A stretch of 40,500 nucleotides of DNA. Origin: Oscillospiraceae bacterium (GTDB taxonomy: Bacteria > Bacillota > Clostridia > Oscillospirales > Oscillospiraceae). Below, one piece after another: positions 29,753-40,000 of the stretch (the stretch's first letter is position 1; every line of letters begins with the position of its first letter). The notes under the pieces were generated by a model. That model worked only from the letters and a program-made list of their open reading frames with translations. It made no database searches and was not told the origin of the DNA. The position numbers and the translations under genes are program-made. The DNA lies in NCBI GenBank assembly GCA_015068235.1, contig SVKY01000015.1, positions 1-40,500 of the forward strand. Direction: 5' to 3'.

Positions 29753-31561
29753 TCAGGCAAGAACCTCTTTCAAAGCACGAAGCAAACAATTGTTGTCTTC
29801 TGTATCTCTGACTGCCAATCTCAAATACTGCTTTCCGCCCATCTTGGGGGAAAGATCCTTGATCAAAATGTTATATTCGATCAAAAGTCTCTTGGTGATC
29901 TCTTTTGAAGTATGGTCGCAGGTGATCTCGACCATAACGTAATTCGCCTGAGAAGGAAGGACTCTGATTCCTTCGATTGCAGAAAGCTCGGACAGATATC
30001 TTGCTCTTTCTGCGCGGATTTTTACCAAAGCCTGCACATAATCCTTCCGATACTTTTCCTCTATCTGCATATAAAATTCCGCAAAAGAATTGATATTCCA
30101 AATCGCCACATTCTTCTTCAAGAAAGCGATTTCCGCTTGATCGCCGGATGCCAAAACACCAAGTCTAAGACCGGGCACACCGTAAGACTTTGAAATGCTC
30201 TTCATGACGAACAAATGGGGATTGTCATCGAGAATAGATTGATCGATCAGAGTGCTGTCTTCCTCATCTGCAAAATCAACAAATGATTCATCGATCACCA
30301 AACGAATTTTCTTCTCAGCTGCCCAAGCAACAAGGCGAAGCAAGCCTGACTTGGAAATATAATTACCCGTGGGATTGTCGGGATTTACAACCACAAGATT
30401 ATCGATGCTCTTATCATCGAAGAATGCGATCAAATCATTTTCATCATAAGAAAAGGTGTCATTCTCCGGCTTGAAATACACCGATTTTTCAGTGGAATAT
30501 CTGTTTGGATACTCCTCAAACGTCGGGCGAATAAAGCCGCTTTTTCCGCCAAGATGCTCCATAAGCGCCTTGATGAGCTCTGCTGCGCCGTTTCCAACAA
30601 GAATGTTCTCGATATGAACGCCGAAATTCTTTGCCGCAAGCAACGAATTCACTCGCATTCCGGAAGGATACTGCGTCAGCAAGGTCTCAAAGCTTGCCTT
30701 GATTTCGTCTATCAGCTTCTGCGGCGGGAAATAGGGATTTACAAGATAGCAGAAATCCAAAAGTCGCTGATATCTCCAATATCCGCCGTATCTTGCCTGG
30801 AGCAATCCGACTCTTTCATCGGGGTCGGGGGCAAACATCGAAGTGGCGATGTCCAGATCCTGAAGATCATCGATCTCATACCATATCTGACCGGTCAACC
30901 GCTTAGCTTTAATCTCGGGATCATCAAGCATGGTGATCACTCTGAGGACCTGCTCATAATACTCGTTATCCCCAAGCGCCTTTGTATACGCATCCAGGAA
31001 TGGAACATAGTGCGTTTGAGAAAAATGCTTGCTGAATTTATAGATATTTACTGTCTTATAGTAGCTCTTTATCTCATTGAATTTGAATTTTTTCCCCGGA
31101 ATAAAAGCTTCGATCGAATCATCGTCCGCTATTTTTACGCACGTTCCATCCATCCAGCTTTCATACTTGTCCACAAGAGCCAAGGTGTCGCGCGGATCAT
31201 CAAGAAGCAGATCGATGATCGAATCCTCAAAAATAAGATCCGATTCGAAAAGCATCGTATCCTCCTGACAAAGATACTCCTTTGCAAGAGAAAGCGAATA
31301 AATATTGTTGGTCTTGTCGTAGATCGGATTTTCAACGTATACGATTGGCTTTTTCACATCAAGCGTCGAGATATAGTCGATCAGCTTTTGTCCTTCATAA
31401 CCGACAACGATAACAATTCTTGAAAAATCCCTCGCATCAATCTGCGAAAGCATACGCTCGATCAGTGTCTGACCATTGACCTGAACCATGCACTTCGTGC
31501 TGTTTTGTGTAAGCTCCTTTAGACGCTTACCCATTCCTGCTGCTAAAATTACCGCCTGCAT
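29753..31561 (-). CDS. Fusion: LicC-like nucleotidyltransferase + PLP aminotransferase/decarboxylase
   Basis: The 602-residue protein has two enzymes in one chain. Residues 1-240 are a sugar/choline-phosphate nucleotidyltransferase (AVILAAGMGKRLKELT, Lys23 in STKCMVQVNGQTLIERM, and acidic FESDLIF). Residues 255-602 are a fold-type I PLP enzyme of the HisC/CobD group (LVGNGAAELIKAL, VVNPDNPTGNY, VIDESFVDF, PLP Lys458 in KSISKSYGVPGLRLGV). CobD-type members decarboxylate phosphothreonine or phosphoserine to amino-alcohol phosphates; HisC-type members transaminate. The fused product could make a phospho-amino-alcohol and activate it with CTP. Spacing to licD is 19 bases and to the dehydrogenase 14 bases. 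Confidence 0.88.
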   Translation of the reverse strand: MQAVILAAGMGKRLKELTQNSTKCMVQVNGQTLIERMLSQIDARDFSRIVIVVGYEGQKLIDYISTLDVKKPIVYVENPIYDKTNNIYSLSLAKEYLCQEDTMLFESDLIFEDSIIDLLLDDPRDTLALVDKYESWMDGTCVKIADDDSIEAFIPGKKFKFNEIKSYYKTVNIYKFSKHFSQTHYVPFLDAYTKALGDNEYYEQVLRVITMLDDPEIKAKRLTGQIWYEIDDLQDLDIATSMFAPDPDERVGLLQARYGGYWRYQRLLDFCYLVNPYFPPQKLIDEIKASFETLLTQYPSGMRVNSLLAAKNFGVHIENILVGNGAAELIKALMEHLGGKSGFIRPTFEEYPNRYSTEKSVYFKPENDTFSYDENDLIAFFDDKSIDNLVVVNPDNPTGNYISKSGLLRLVAWAAEKKIRLVIDESFVDFADEEDSTLIDQSILDDNPHLFVMKSISKSYGVPGLRLGVLASGDQAEIAFLKKNVAIWNINSFAEFYMQIEEKYRKDYVQALVKIRAERARYLSELSAIEGIRVLPSQANYVMVEITCDHTSKEITKRLLIEYNILIKDLSPKMGGKQYLRLAVRDTEDNNCLLRALKEVLA

Positions 31562-31580
31562 ATTTCTTATTCCTTAATTG

Positions 31581-32417
31581 TTACTTGTTTGCTTTCTCCC
31601 TGCGATAAGCCGAAAACATATGATGTGTGACCCTCTTATCCTCGGGAGGAAGCTGCATATAATCTCCAAACATATTTGTAAGATATGTCTTGTAACCGCT
31701 GAATACCGAAAACTCCTCGCCTTCAAACGGGAGGGTTATATATGTATCAATTTCAGATCTCTTAATAATGGAAAGATCTCTTTTATCGCTGCATAGATTG
31801 CCGACATATTCGTTTGAGTAAAAATCAAAATCGCGATACTTTTTCTCGATCGCTTTGATCAATTTTTTATGACTTACAAATCTACTCATCACAAAAAACG
31901 CAAATCTAATCGGCTCATAATACCACGCTTTGGTCTTGCTTCTGAAGAACCTTTTCCAGTTAGCGGCAACCAAAAGCTCACGCAAAAATCGGCTCTTATT
32001 AAAATTCTTCTTCGCCTCTTTTTCGGTATTTCCCATACCGTCATAGATGAAGATATCGATATAGACACCAAGCTCGACCTTGTTCCTGTTTCCCACGGTT
32101 TCAATAAGCTTGGTGTCAGGATCGGTTACCTTGCCAAATAAGTAAGCATACCCCTCATCGGTTTGCACTGATATAAGATGGAACGGTGTCTGATTTGCTT
32201 TGCAATATTCCACAAAGCGTTCATAGTCGGGCCTTGGCATGATAACGTCGATATCATCGTCCCAAGGAATAAAGCCCTTGTGTCGCACGGCGCCAAGAAG
32301 CGTACCTCCCATCAACGAATAATGAAATCCGTTGCTTTGGCAGGTATTATGAAACTTTTTCAAAAGCTCAAATTCAACCGCTTTTATTTCCTCAAGGGTA
32401 AGCTCCTTATTTTTCAT
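31581..32417 (-). CDS. licD: LicD-family phosphotransferase
   Basis: The 278-residue protein has the LicD/nucleotidyltransferase-fold signature FHYSLMGGTLLGAVRHKG then PWDDDIDVIMPRPDYERF. LicD proteins transfer a phosphorylated head group (phosphocholine in Haemophilus and pneumococcus) from a CDP-carrier to a glycan or teichoic acid. It is the first gene of the operon and would use the CDP-linked product of the adjacent fusion enzyme. The active-site Asp pair is intact. The acceptor is unknown. Confidence 0.93.
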   Translation of the reverse strand: MKNKELTLEEIKAVEFELLKKFHNTCQSNGFHYSLMGGTLLGAVRHKGFIPWDDDIDVIMPRPDYERFVEYCKANQTPFHLISVQTDEGYAYLFGKVTDPDTKLIETVGNRNKVELGVYIDIFIYDGMGNTEKEAKKNFNKSRFLRELLVAANWKRFFRSKTKAWYYEPIRFAFFVMSRFVSHKKLIKAIEKKYRDFDFYSNEYVGNLCSDKRDLSIIKRSEIDTYITLPFEGEEFSVFSGYKTYLTNMFGDYMQLPPEDKRVTHHMFSAYRREKANK

Positions 32418-32475
32418 GGTTTCCTCTGTAAAAATCTTATTTTATACCATATTAAATATAAGGTATTCTGTATCA

Positions 32476-32504
32476 ATTATATCACATACAAAAATAGCTG
32501 TCAA
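32476..32504 (-). promoter_or_regulatory. Sigma-A promoter of the licD operon
   Basis: On the minus strand TTGACA (32504-32499) and TATAAT (32481-32476) are 17 bases apart, a consensus promoter 59 bases before the ATG. Confidence 0.9.
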
Positions 32505-32558
32505 GCGCCCGTTTCGCTTTATGTGCAGCGCAAAAAAAGGCTTTGCCTATGATTCAAA

Positions 32559-32587
32559 TTGATTTTCACGATCGGATATGCTATACT
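32559..32587 (+). promoter_or_regulatory. Sigma-A promoter of the histidine kinase/LRR operon
   Basis: TTGATT (32559-32564) and TATACT (32582-32587) are 17 bases apart, upstream of the ATG at 32676. Confidence 0.65.
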
Positions 32588-32675
32588 TCAAATAAGATTG
32601 GTATCAAATTTTAATAGACTTCATAATAATTCCATAACAACTTGACTCTATGATAAGATTGAAGGAGGGAATTTG

Positions 32676-34061
32676 ATGCGATTTTGGCAAAAAATATTTA
32701 TTCCGGTGCTGATTTTGTTTTTGGTGCTGCTGAACACTTGCATTTATATTCTCTATTCCATTACCTACCAAAATAATTTAGACAGCGAGAAAAATCGAAC
32801 GACCTCGGAGCTCTATGCGCTCAGCGTTGCGTTGTCGAGAGATTTTTCTGTGCTAAACGATAATCAAATGCTGACAACGGACAGTGTCCGCCAGCTGATG
32901 AACGCTTACGGCGCTTATTATAAAGACGGCGGCGTGTATCTGCGCCTTTACGAGGGTGATGATGCGATCTACCATGCGGATGAGCTGCCCTTGCAGATGG
33001 CAGAAGTAAAGGATCGTACGGTTTTTACGATGAGCTATGAGGACAACGCCTATGCTTGCGCAGCAGATGCGGTCTTGAACCACGAAACATATCACCTCGT
33101 TTACATTCGGGATATTACCCAAATGGAAAAAACCTGGGATGAGCTGCTCGATTTTGTAATGTGGGCAAGCTTGATTGTTTCAGCGATTTTGGGCTTGCTT
33201 CTGTATTTTCTGATCCGGCATTTGGCTCGACCGATCACAAGGCTTGCCAAGGCTGCCGATCAGGTCGCAGAGGGGGCATATGATGTGGAGGTTCCTGTTA
33301 AGGGAACGGACGAAATTGCAACGCTTACGAAGAATTTCAATCACATGACCGCGCAGATCGGGGAGCACGTGCTTGAGCTTGAGGACGAGAGCCGCAAAAA
33401 GCAGATGTTCATGGATAACTTCACGCACGAGCTGCGTACACCGCTGACCAATATTTATGGCTACAGCGAGTTTATGATGCGTGTGGCGATCAGCGAGGAA
33501 GATCGCCTGCGCTACTTGGATTATATCATGCGAGAGAGCAAGAGATTGAATATTATGTCAACCGAACTATTCAATCTCACGGTGCTTCGCAACAATGACA
33601 TAGAGATGAAAACGATGGATTGCCAAACGCTTTTGGATGCCGCAGCTCAAACGCTCAGTGAAAAGCTGAGAGCGAAGGAGATTACTCTGACGGTTCTGCC
33701 GACAGAGGCGAGCGTCAACGGAAGTTGGGCATTGATCGAATCGTTGATCATTAATTTCTCGGAAAATGCTATCAGAGCCTGCGAGAACGGTGGCAAAATT
33801 CAGATCTCGTTCTTGATGGAGGATGGAAAGCCGACCTTGCGAGTCAGGGACAACGGCAAGGGCATGAATCAAGATCAGATCGCACATATTACAGAGCCCT
33901 TCTACCGTGTTGATAAGGGAAGAACGAGAGCGCAAGGCGGCGTAGGCTTGGGACTGTATCTTTGCAGCGAGATTGTGCGTGTGCATCAAGCGGCATTGAG
34001 ATTTGACTCGGAGATCGGCAAGGGAACGGAAGTTATTGTACAATTTCCCAATATGAAGTAA
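32676..34061 (+). CDS. Membrane sensor histidine kinase
   Basis: The 461-residue kinase has membrane helices at about 8-30 and 160-183 around an extracytoplasmic domain, and a HAMP domain (ARPITRLAKAADQVAEGAYD). Its kinase core has H-box FTHELRTPLTNIYGY, N-box FSENAIRA, G1 VRDNGKGMN and G2 GGVGLGLYL. GGAGGGA precedes the ATG at 32676. It is followed 13 bases later by a membrane-anchored LRR gene, and the likely partner regulator lies beyond that on the opposite strand. Confidence 0.94.
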   Translation: MRFWQKIFIPVLILFLVLLNTCIYILYSITYQNNLDSEKNRTTSELYALSVALSRDFSVLNDNQMLTTDSVRQLMNAYGAYYKDGGVYLRLYEGDDAIYHADELPLQMAEVKDRTVFTMSYEDNAYACAADAVLNHETYHLVYIRDITQMEKTWDELLDFVMWASLIVSAILGLLLYFLIRHLARPITRLAKAADQVAEGAYDVEVPVKGTDEIATLTKNFNHMTAQIGEHVLELEDESRKKQMFMDNFTHELRTPLTNIYGYSEFMMRVAISEEDRLRYLDYIMRESKRLNIMSTELFNLTVLRNNDIEMKTMDCQTLLDAAAQTLSEKLRAKEITLTVLPTEASVNGSWALIESLIINFSENAIRACENGGKIQISFLMEDGKPTLRVRDNGKGMNQDQIAHITEPFYRVDKGRTRAQGGVGLGLYLCSEIVRVHQAALRFDSEIGKGTEVIVQFPNMK

Positions 34062-34074
34062 GGAGGAATGTCTG

Positions 34075-36195
34075 ATGAAAAGGATCGTACGGCTGTTAGA
34101 GTCGGTTCTGTTGATCGTCTTGAGTACGGCGATCCTTGTGACCGGCATTCATGCGATGCGTCGATCGCTTCGCTCGGAGCTGACGAGCTATGACCGAAGG
34201 GATTTGATGATCGATCCTGCACTTTTTGCGAAGAGAGAGGTGCAGGAGGAGGTTCTTGAGGATGTTTTGGATCAGATGGAGAATTTGATCTATACCATGT
34301 CTGACGAGGAACGCACGCGGATCAACGAGCTTTTGAGCGTGTTTTCCATGCAGAACGTGGATACGCTGTATTTGGATGAGGAAGAGGGACTGCTTTCCTT
34401 TGCAATCGGGAAATACTGTGCGGAAAATGATGTGACATCTGCACCATCTGCGCAGGTTCAGAATATTTTGGCGCAGTATTTTGGTGTTGAATACGAATTG
34501 CCTGCCGAGGGCAGCGTGCTAAGACGCTGGAACATGGACGAAAGCTGCACGGAGATTGAATATACGGGCGGGGAATTCCGTTCATCTGCGGAAAATGCGA
34601 TGTGGATGCAGTGCTGTGTTTTGACGGCGTTTTACCGAAATGCAGACGGAAATTATTTGGCGTGCTTCGATATTTTTGAAGTGGAGAACGCTGATACGAT
34701 TCAGCAAAGCTGCTACGAGCTCAAGAAGGAAGCGGCTGTACAGCAAGTGGAAATGAAATACCTTACCTCAGGTTGCGCAATTTTGACACAGACGAATGAA
34801 AACTATTTCGTCAATGCCTATGGCGCAGTATCCAAAGGCAGCTGCGGTGAACAGGTGCAGTGGGAATTTGACCACGCATCGGGTACACTGAAAATTTTTG
34901 GTCAAGGGCAGATGCTCAGCTACAGCGAATGGGTGCAGTTTGCGCCGTGGTATCATTTTAGGGCAATGATTCGTTCTGTAGATATCGCAGAGGGTGTAAG
35001 CTCAATCGGTGACTACGCATTTTACGATTGCAACGAATTGCGTGAGGTTCGTCTGCCAAGCAGCGTAAACAGCATCGGTGCATATGCGTTTTATAACTGT
35101 TTGGTTATGAAAGAGGTTCTACTTCCGAGTGAGCTTTTGCAGATCGGTGAGTATGCTTTTTATGCCTGCCGAGCGCTGCGTGACTTGCGGCTTCCTGAGG
35201 GGATCGAAACGCTGGGATTGCGAGCATTCAACGATTGTGACAGCCTGCAAAGGGTAGATATCCCGAGCAGCCTGACCAATTTGGAACAGGCAGTGTTCAG
35301 TGATTGTGATGCGTTGACATGCTTTGTGGTTTCTGAAAAAAATCTGCATTACAGAAACGACGAAAGCGGAGCCTTGACCGATCGTTCGGGTGAGGAGCTG
35401 ATTTGCTGTCCGAGCGGAATTGAAGGAGAATATCATGTCGCTGACGGCATCAAGACGATTCAAAAATTTGCGTTTGAGGGCGCTAAGAAAATAGAACAGG
35501 TTACGCTCTCAAACAGCGTGGAGACGATTGAACGTCAGGCGTTTTACCGCTGCGATGCGCTGCATACGCTTACCGTGGGAGAGAATCTTCAGCATATTGA
35601 GGCGGAAGCATTTTCTGCTTGTGATGCACTTAGTTTATTTGCGGTGGCTGACGGAAATGAGAATTTCAAGGCAGACAGATTGGGCGTGCTTTACGATGCT
35701 GAGATGCAAACGCTTTTGCAATGTCCGAAGGCTTTTGCAGGGGAATTTGTGCTTCCGAACACGGTAAAAACGATTGCTGACAGCGCATTTTCAGGATGCA
35801 AACGCCTGAAGAGCATTGATCTGAATGAGGCTAAAATCATCGGCGAGGCAGCATTTTACGACTGCAGCGCTTTGGAGCAGATCACCCTTCCGCAGGGAGT
35901 GCAGGAGCTTCAGCGTCATACCTTTGCGCAATGCAGCACTTTGCGAAAAGTTACGATTCCTGCAAGCGTACATGAGATCGGACATTTGGCATTCGATGGC
36001 TGCAAGGAGCTGAAGGAGCTTTATTTCTTCGGTGATGCACCACAGCTTGCGGCAATGGTGTTTTACTGCATGAACGAAGAAACAGGGGAGTATGCGCTCA
36101 TCGAGAATTTGACATTCTACCGCGCACAAGATGCTGACGGTTGGCAGGCATCGGAATATCAAGATTTCCGAATCGAAATTTGGGATATGCAATAA
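34075..36195 (+). CDS. Membrane-anchored LRR_5 (BspA-like) protein, operonic with a histidine kinase
   Basis: The 706-residue protein has an N-terminal uncleaved membrane helix (about 8-28) and an unassigned domain to about 250. A W...SGTLKIFGQGQM segment (about 258-285), which also occurs in the large surface protein at 37037, precedes about a dozen LRR_5 repeats (IGDYAFYDCNELREV type) at about 300-660. It has no SLH or sortase anchor, so it is tethered by its N-terminus facing outward. Close linkage to the kinase suggests a role as a ligand-binding co-sensor, but this is inference. GGAGGAATG precedes the ATG. Confidence 0.88.
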   Translation: MKRIVRLLESVLLIVLSTAILVTGIHAMRRSLRSELTSYDRRDLMIDPALFAKREVQEEVLEDVLDQMENLIYTMSDEERTRINELLSVFSMQNVDTLYLDEEEGLLSFAIGKYCAENDVTSAPSAQVQNILAQYFGVEYELPAEGSVLRRWNMDESCTEIEYTGGEFRSSAENAMWMQCCVLTAFYRNADGNYLACFDIFEVENADTIQQSCYELKKEAAVQQVEMKYLTSGCAILTQTNENYFVNAYGAVSKGSCGEQVQWEFDHASGTLKIFGQGQMLSYSEWVQFAPWYHFRAMIRSVDIAEGVSSIGDYAFYDCNELREVRLPSSVNSIGAYAFYNCLVMKEVLLPSELLQIGEYAFYACRALRDLRLPEGIETLGLRAFNDCDSLQRVDIPSSLTNLEQAVFSDCDALTCFVVSEKNLHYRNDESGALTDRSGEELICCPSGIEGEYHVADGIKTIQKFAFEGAKKIEQVTLSNSVETIERQAFYRCDALHTLTVGENLQHIEAEAFSACDALSLFAVADGNENFKADRLGVLYDAEMQTLLQCPKAFAGEFVLPNTVKTIADSAFSGCKRLKSIDLNEAKIIGEAAFYDCSALEQITLPQGVQELQRHTFAQCSTLRKVTIPASVHEIGHLAFDGCKELKELYFFGDAPQLAAMVFYCMNEETGEYALIENLTFYRAQDADGWQASEYQDFRIEIWDMQ

Positions 36196-36199
36196 AAAA

Positions 36200-36230
36200 C
36201 GGTCTGCAGACACCGGGGTTCTGCAGACCG
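36200..36230 (-). terminator. Terminator of the response regulator gene
   Basis: CGGTCTGCAGA pairs with TCTGCAGACCG; on the minus strand it is followed by TTTTTTATT. On the plus strand it lacks a T-run, so it mainly serves the minus-strand gene. Confidence 0.8.
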
Positions 36231-36245
36231 ATTCGCACTATATAT

Positions 36246-36899
36246 TTACGGCAGCTCTAAACGATAACCGAGCTTAAAGACGGTTTTGATATATTCCGTC
36301 CAATCCAACTTTTTGCGCAGTTTTTGAATATGTACATCAACGGTGCGCACATCTCCGAAATAGTCCATGCCCCATGCAAGATCAAGCAGCTTGTCACGGG
36401 AAAGGGCAATGTTGCGATTGCGGATCAGCACCTCTAAAAGCTGAAATTCCTGCGGTGCAAGCTCAACGGGCGCACTGTCCTTGGTCACGGTGCGTGTCTC
36501 AAAATCCACGACCACGCCCTTGAGCTCAAAGGTGTCCTTTTTCGCTTTCTTCGTGCGGCGAAGTACAACATCCACCCGAGCCAAAAGCTCGAGCATTTCA
36601 AAGGGCTTGACGATGTAATCCTCAGCGCCGAGCTTCAAGCCGTTGACCTTGTCAACGACATTCCCCTTGGCAGTTAAGAAAATAACAGGCGTATCTGAAA
36701 TATGCTTGATGACCTCAAAGCCTGACAGAACCGGAAGCATGATATCCAAGATCACGAGATCGAAGGAATCGCTTGCTGTGATATCGACCGCAGTTTGTCC
36801 ATCAAAGGTTTGCGCGCATTGATGCCCCACGGCTTGCAAATTGCGCATGATCAGCTCGTTGATCATGACATCATCTTCTACGATCAAAATTTTTGCCAA
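36246..36899 (-). CDS. OmpR/PhoB-family response regulator
   Basis: The 217-residue protein has an acidic pocket EDD, phospho-acceptor D52 in LVILDIMLP, FLTAKG, YIVKPFEML, and a winged-helix domain (VELAPQEFQLLEVL, TVDVHIQKLRKKLD). The best start is TTG at 36899, giving MAKILIVEDD, the standard N-terminus; GAGGAG lies 11 bases upstream. An in-frame GTG is too close to the ribosome site. It converges on the LRR/kinase operon and diverges from a large LRR surface gene, so it probably pairs with the kinase at 32676. Confidence 0.92.
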   Translation of the reverse strand: MAKILIVEDDVMINELIMRNLQAVGHQCAQTFDGQTAVDITASDSFDLVILDIMLPVLSGFEVIKHISDTPVIFLTAKGNVVDKVNGLKLGAEDYIVKPFEMLELLARVDVVLRRTKKAKKDTFELKGVVVDFETRTVTKDSAPVELAPQEFQLLEVLIRNRNIALSRDKLLDLAWGMDYFGDVRTVDVHIQKLRKKLDWTEYIKTVFKLGYRLELP

Positions 36900-36936
36900 G
36901 AGATATTGCACTCCTCTCAAAAAATCATTTTTAAGT

Positions 36937-36965
36937 ATTATATTACATATCTTAATAGCTGTCAA
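36937..36965 (-). promoter_or_regulatory. Sigma-A promoter of the response regulator
   Basis: On the minus strand TTGACA (36965-36960) and TATAAT (36942-36937) are 17 bases apart. The -35 context TTGACAGCTAT is identical to that of the licD promoter. Confidence 0.85.
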
Positions 36966-36977
36966 TTCATTTTCTGC

Positions 36978-37006
36978 TGTACAAGCGAAGAAAAATGAGA
37001 TATAAT
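36978..37006 (+). promoter_or_regulatory. Promoter of the large LRR surface protein gene
   Basis: TATAAT at 37001-37006 is perfect, with a weak TGTACA (36978-36983) 17 bases upstream. The poor -35 suggests activator dependence, and the divergent response regulator is the obvious candidate. GCTGT occurs twice with an 18-base period (36958, 36976). Confidence 0.55.
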
Positions 37007-37036
37007 TGAAAAAACGCAATAGAAAGGGAATTTGCT

Positions 37037-40000
37037 ATGAAAAAAGTGATGAAACGAGCGATTTCTTATGTTTTGATAATTGCCATGTTACTTGCGCTTC
37101 CGTTTTCTGTTCGTGCGAAGGACACACAAGCGCAGGCAAATGAAGACACGCAATGGTCCTACAATTTGGACGACATGAGCCTGACAATTTGGGGTACGGG
37201 CGCAATGGTTGAGGGCGCACCGTGGTTTGGGTATAAGGATCAGGTGAAAACACTGATCATACAAGGTGTTACGTCGGTTGCAGACAACGCCTTCGAGGAT
37301 TTTAACGTGTTAGAGAGTGTTCAGATCGATTCAACTGTGCAAAGCATCGGTGCGTATGCGTTTTTTAATTGCAGCAAGCTAACCGATATTACGATCGGAA
37401 CGGACGTCAGGAAAATTGGAACAGGAGCCTTTGAGTATACGGGTTTTTATAATGATGAGGCGAACTGGGTCGATGAAATTTTGTACTTGGATTCGTACAT
37501 CCTGCATGTCAAACCGACTGCGACCGGCGAAATCACGATCGGCGAGGGAACAACCTTAATCGCAGATCGGGCATTTTACGCCTGCGCGGATGTTACGATG
37601 GTCATGGCGATGAAGGACCTGAAATACTTTGGCTCTGATATATTTCATGGTTGCTCATCTTTGATCGGAATGTGGATCAGTGTGGACAATCCGTACTTAT
37701 GCAGCGACGAAAACGGCGCAGTATATAACAAGGAGCAAACGGAGCTTTTGCTCTATCCGACTGCAGGCAATATAACGTTCGAGATCCCAAGCACCGTTAC
37801 AAAAATTGCGGACTATGCGCTTCAAGATTGCGTATCACTGAAAACTGTCACGGTCCCTGAAGGCGTGACGAGCATCGGAGGCTATGCCTTTGCAGGCTGC
37901 ATCTCGTTGACGGAAATTGCGCTGCCGAGCACGTTAAATGAGCTGGGAAGCTATGCCTTTGCAAGCTGCTCAAGCCTTGCGCAGCTTCAGTTTGGTGGTT
38001 TGAGCAGGATCCCGATGTTTGCGTTCTCTGCCTGCACTGCTTTGCAAACGATCACGATCCCGGATTCTGTGACATACATTGAAGACAATGCTTTCTCCTC
38101 GTGTACTGTGCTCGAAAGCGTTTCCATGGGTGAGAATGTTTCAAAGATCGGCTACGATGTTTTCAAGGATACCGCATTTTATAACAACAGCGCAAACTGG
38201 TCTGCAGGTGCACTGTTTATCGGAAACTATCTGATCAAAGCGGATGCAAGTGTGGTTGCGGGCGATTATGTTGTAAAGGACGGAACGACTCTGATCGCAG
38301 GACGGGCTTTCATGCAATGCAAGAATCTAAATACCCTAACGATACCTTCAAGTGTGCGATATATCGGTGAATCGGCGTTCCACCTGTGCTCCTCGATCAC
38401 AGGCATCACCTTTGAAGAGGGTGTGGAGATCATCGATGCAAGAGCGTTCATGGGCTGTTCTGCGCTGAATGTTTTGACCATTCCGAACAGCGTCAAGGAG
38501 ATCGGTGAACGCGCTTTTAGCGATTGCACAAATCTGATGGCTTTGGGCTTGGGAACCGGCGTGAAGGTGATCGGTGGCTCGTCTTTTGCAAACTGTTCTA
38601 CCTTAACGAGCGTTACGCTGCCTGCAAGCGTAACAAGCGTCGATATAGGTGCGTTCGGAAACTGTGAGATGCTTACTGGAATTTGGGTCGATGCGGAAAA
38701 CACAGCGTTTTCAAGCGATGAAAACGGTGCTTTGTATGACATCGGGAAGAAAACCTTGTTGCAGGTACCCGGGGGATTATCCGGTGCATTCGAAGTTCCC
38801 GAAGGGGTAGAAACGATCCGTGCAAGCGCTTTTTACTGCTGTAAGTATCTGACGGAGGTCTCCTTGCCGGAATCTCTTTCGATGATCGAAAGCGCTGCAT
38901 TTGCAAACTGTGTTGCGTTGGAGGCTGTTTATTTTGCAGGACAGAAAATTACCGAAGGCGGCAGCGGCTCCGACGACCCGAATCTTACCACCGGAAACCT
39001 GCATACGATCGAAAATGCCGCTTTTATAAATTGCAGCGCATTGACAAGCATTGTTTTGCCGTACAGTGTTGAAAAAATTGGCTATAATGCATTTTGTGAC
39101 TGCACCTCAATGACTTCGGTAACGGTCTACAACCCGAATTGCGACATCTATAGGACAGAGAAAACTTTGGGTGACCCTTCAGTCTTGACGGAGATTTGTG
39201 GATACGCAAATTCTACGGCACAGTTTTATGCGGAACTATTTAATATTCCTTTTACGGCTTTGGGCTGCCAGCATAGCTATGTACCGATTTTAACGGTAGA
39301 GCCTACTTGTTTGAACGTAGGATACACGCTCTATGAGTGCAGCATTTGTCTTGGCGAGAAAAACGATGACTTCCAAGAGGCAACGGGACATGATTATCAG
39401 CTCAGTGAGGAACTGCTTGCCACTTGCACTGTGGCAGGCTATGAGATCTATACCTGTACAGCTTGTGCTGACAGCTATCAAACGGATATTGCTGCTTTGG
39501 GTCACAGCTTCGAGGTGAAAGAAATTGTAGAGGCAACCTGTCAGCAGGGCGGTTATACGATCTACGAATGCTCGACCTGCCAAGAGACGAAGCAGGACGA
39601 TTTGACAGAAGTGACGGAGCATAATTATGTTGTCATCGCAACGGTCGAGGCGACATGCACGACCGATGGCTATAAGACTTATGAATGCACCATGTGTCAA
39701 GACCGCTATGACGGCGATCAGGTTGCTGCCTTGGGTCACAGCTATGAAGTGAAAGAAATTGTAGAGGCAACCTGTCAGCAGGGCGGCTATACGATCTATG
39801 AATGCTCGACCTGCCAAGAGACGAAGCAGGACGATTTGACAGAAGTGACGGAGCATAATTATGTTGTCATCGCAACGGTCGAGGCGACATGCACGACCGA
39901 TGGCTACAAGACTTATGAATGCACTATGTGTCAAGACCGCTATGACGGCGATCAGGTTGCTGCCTTGGGTCACAGCTATGAAGTGAAAGAAATTGTAGAG

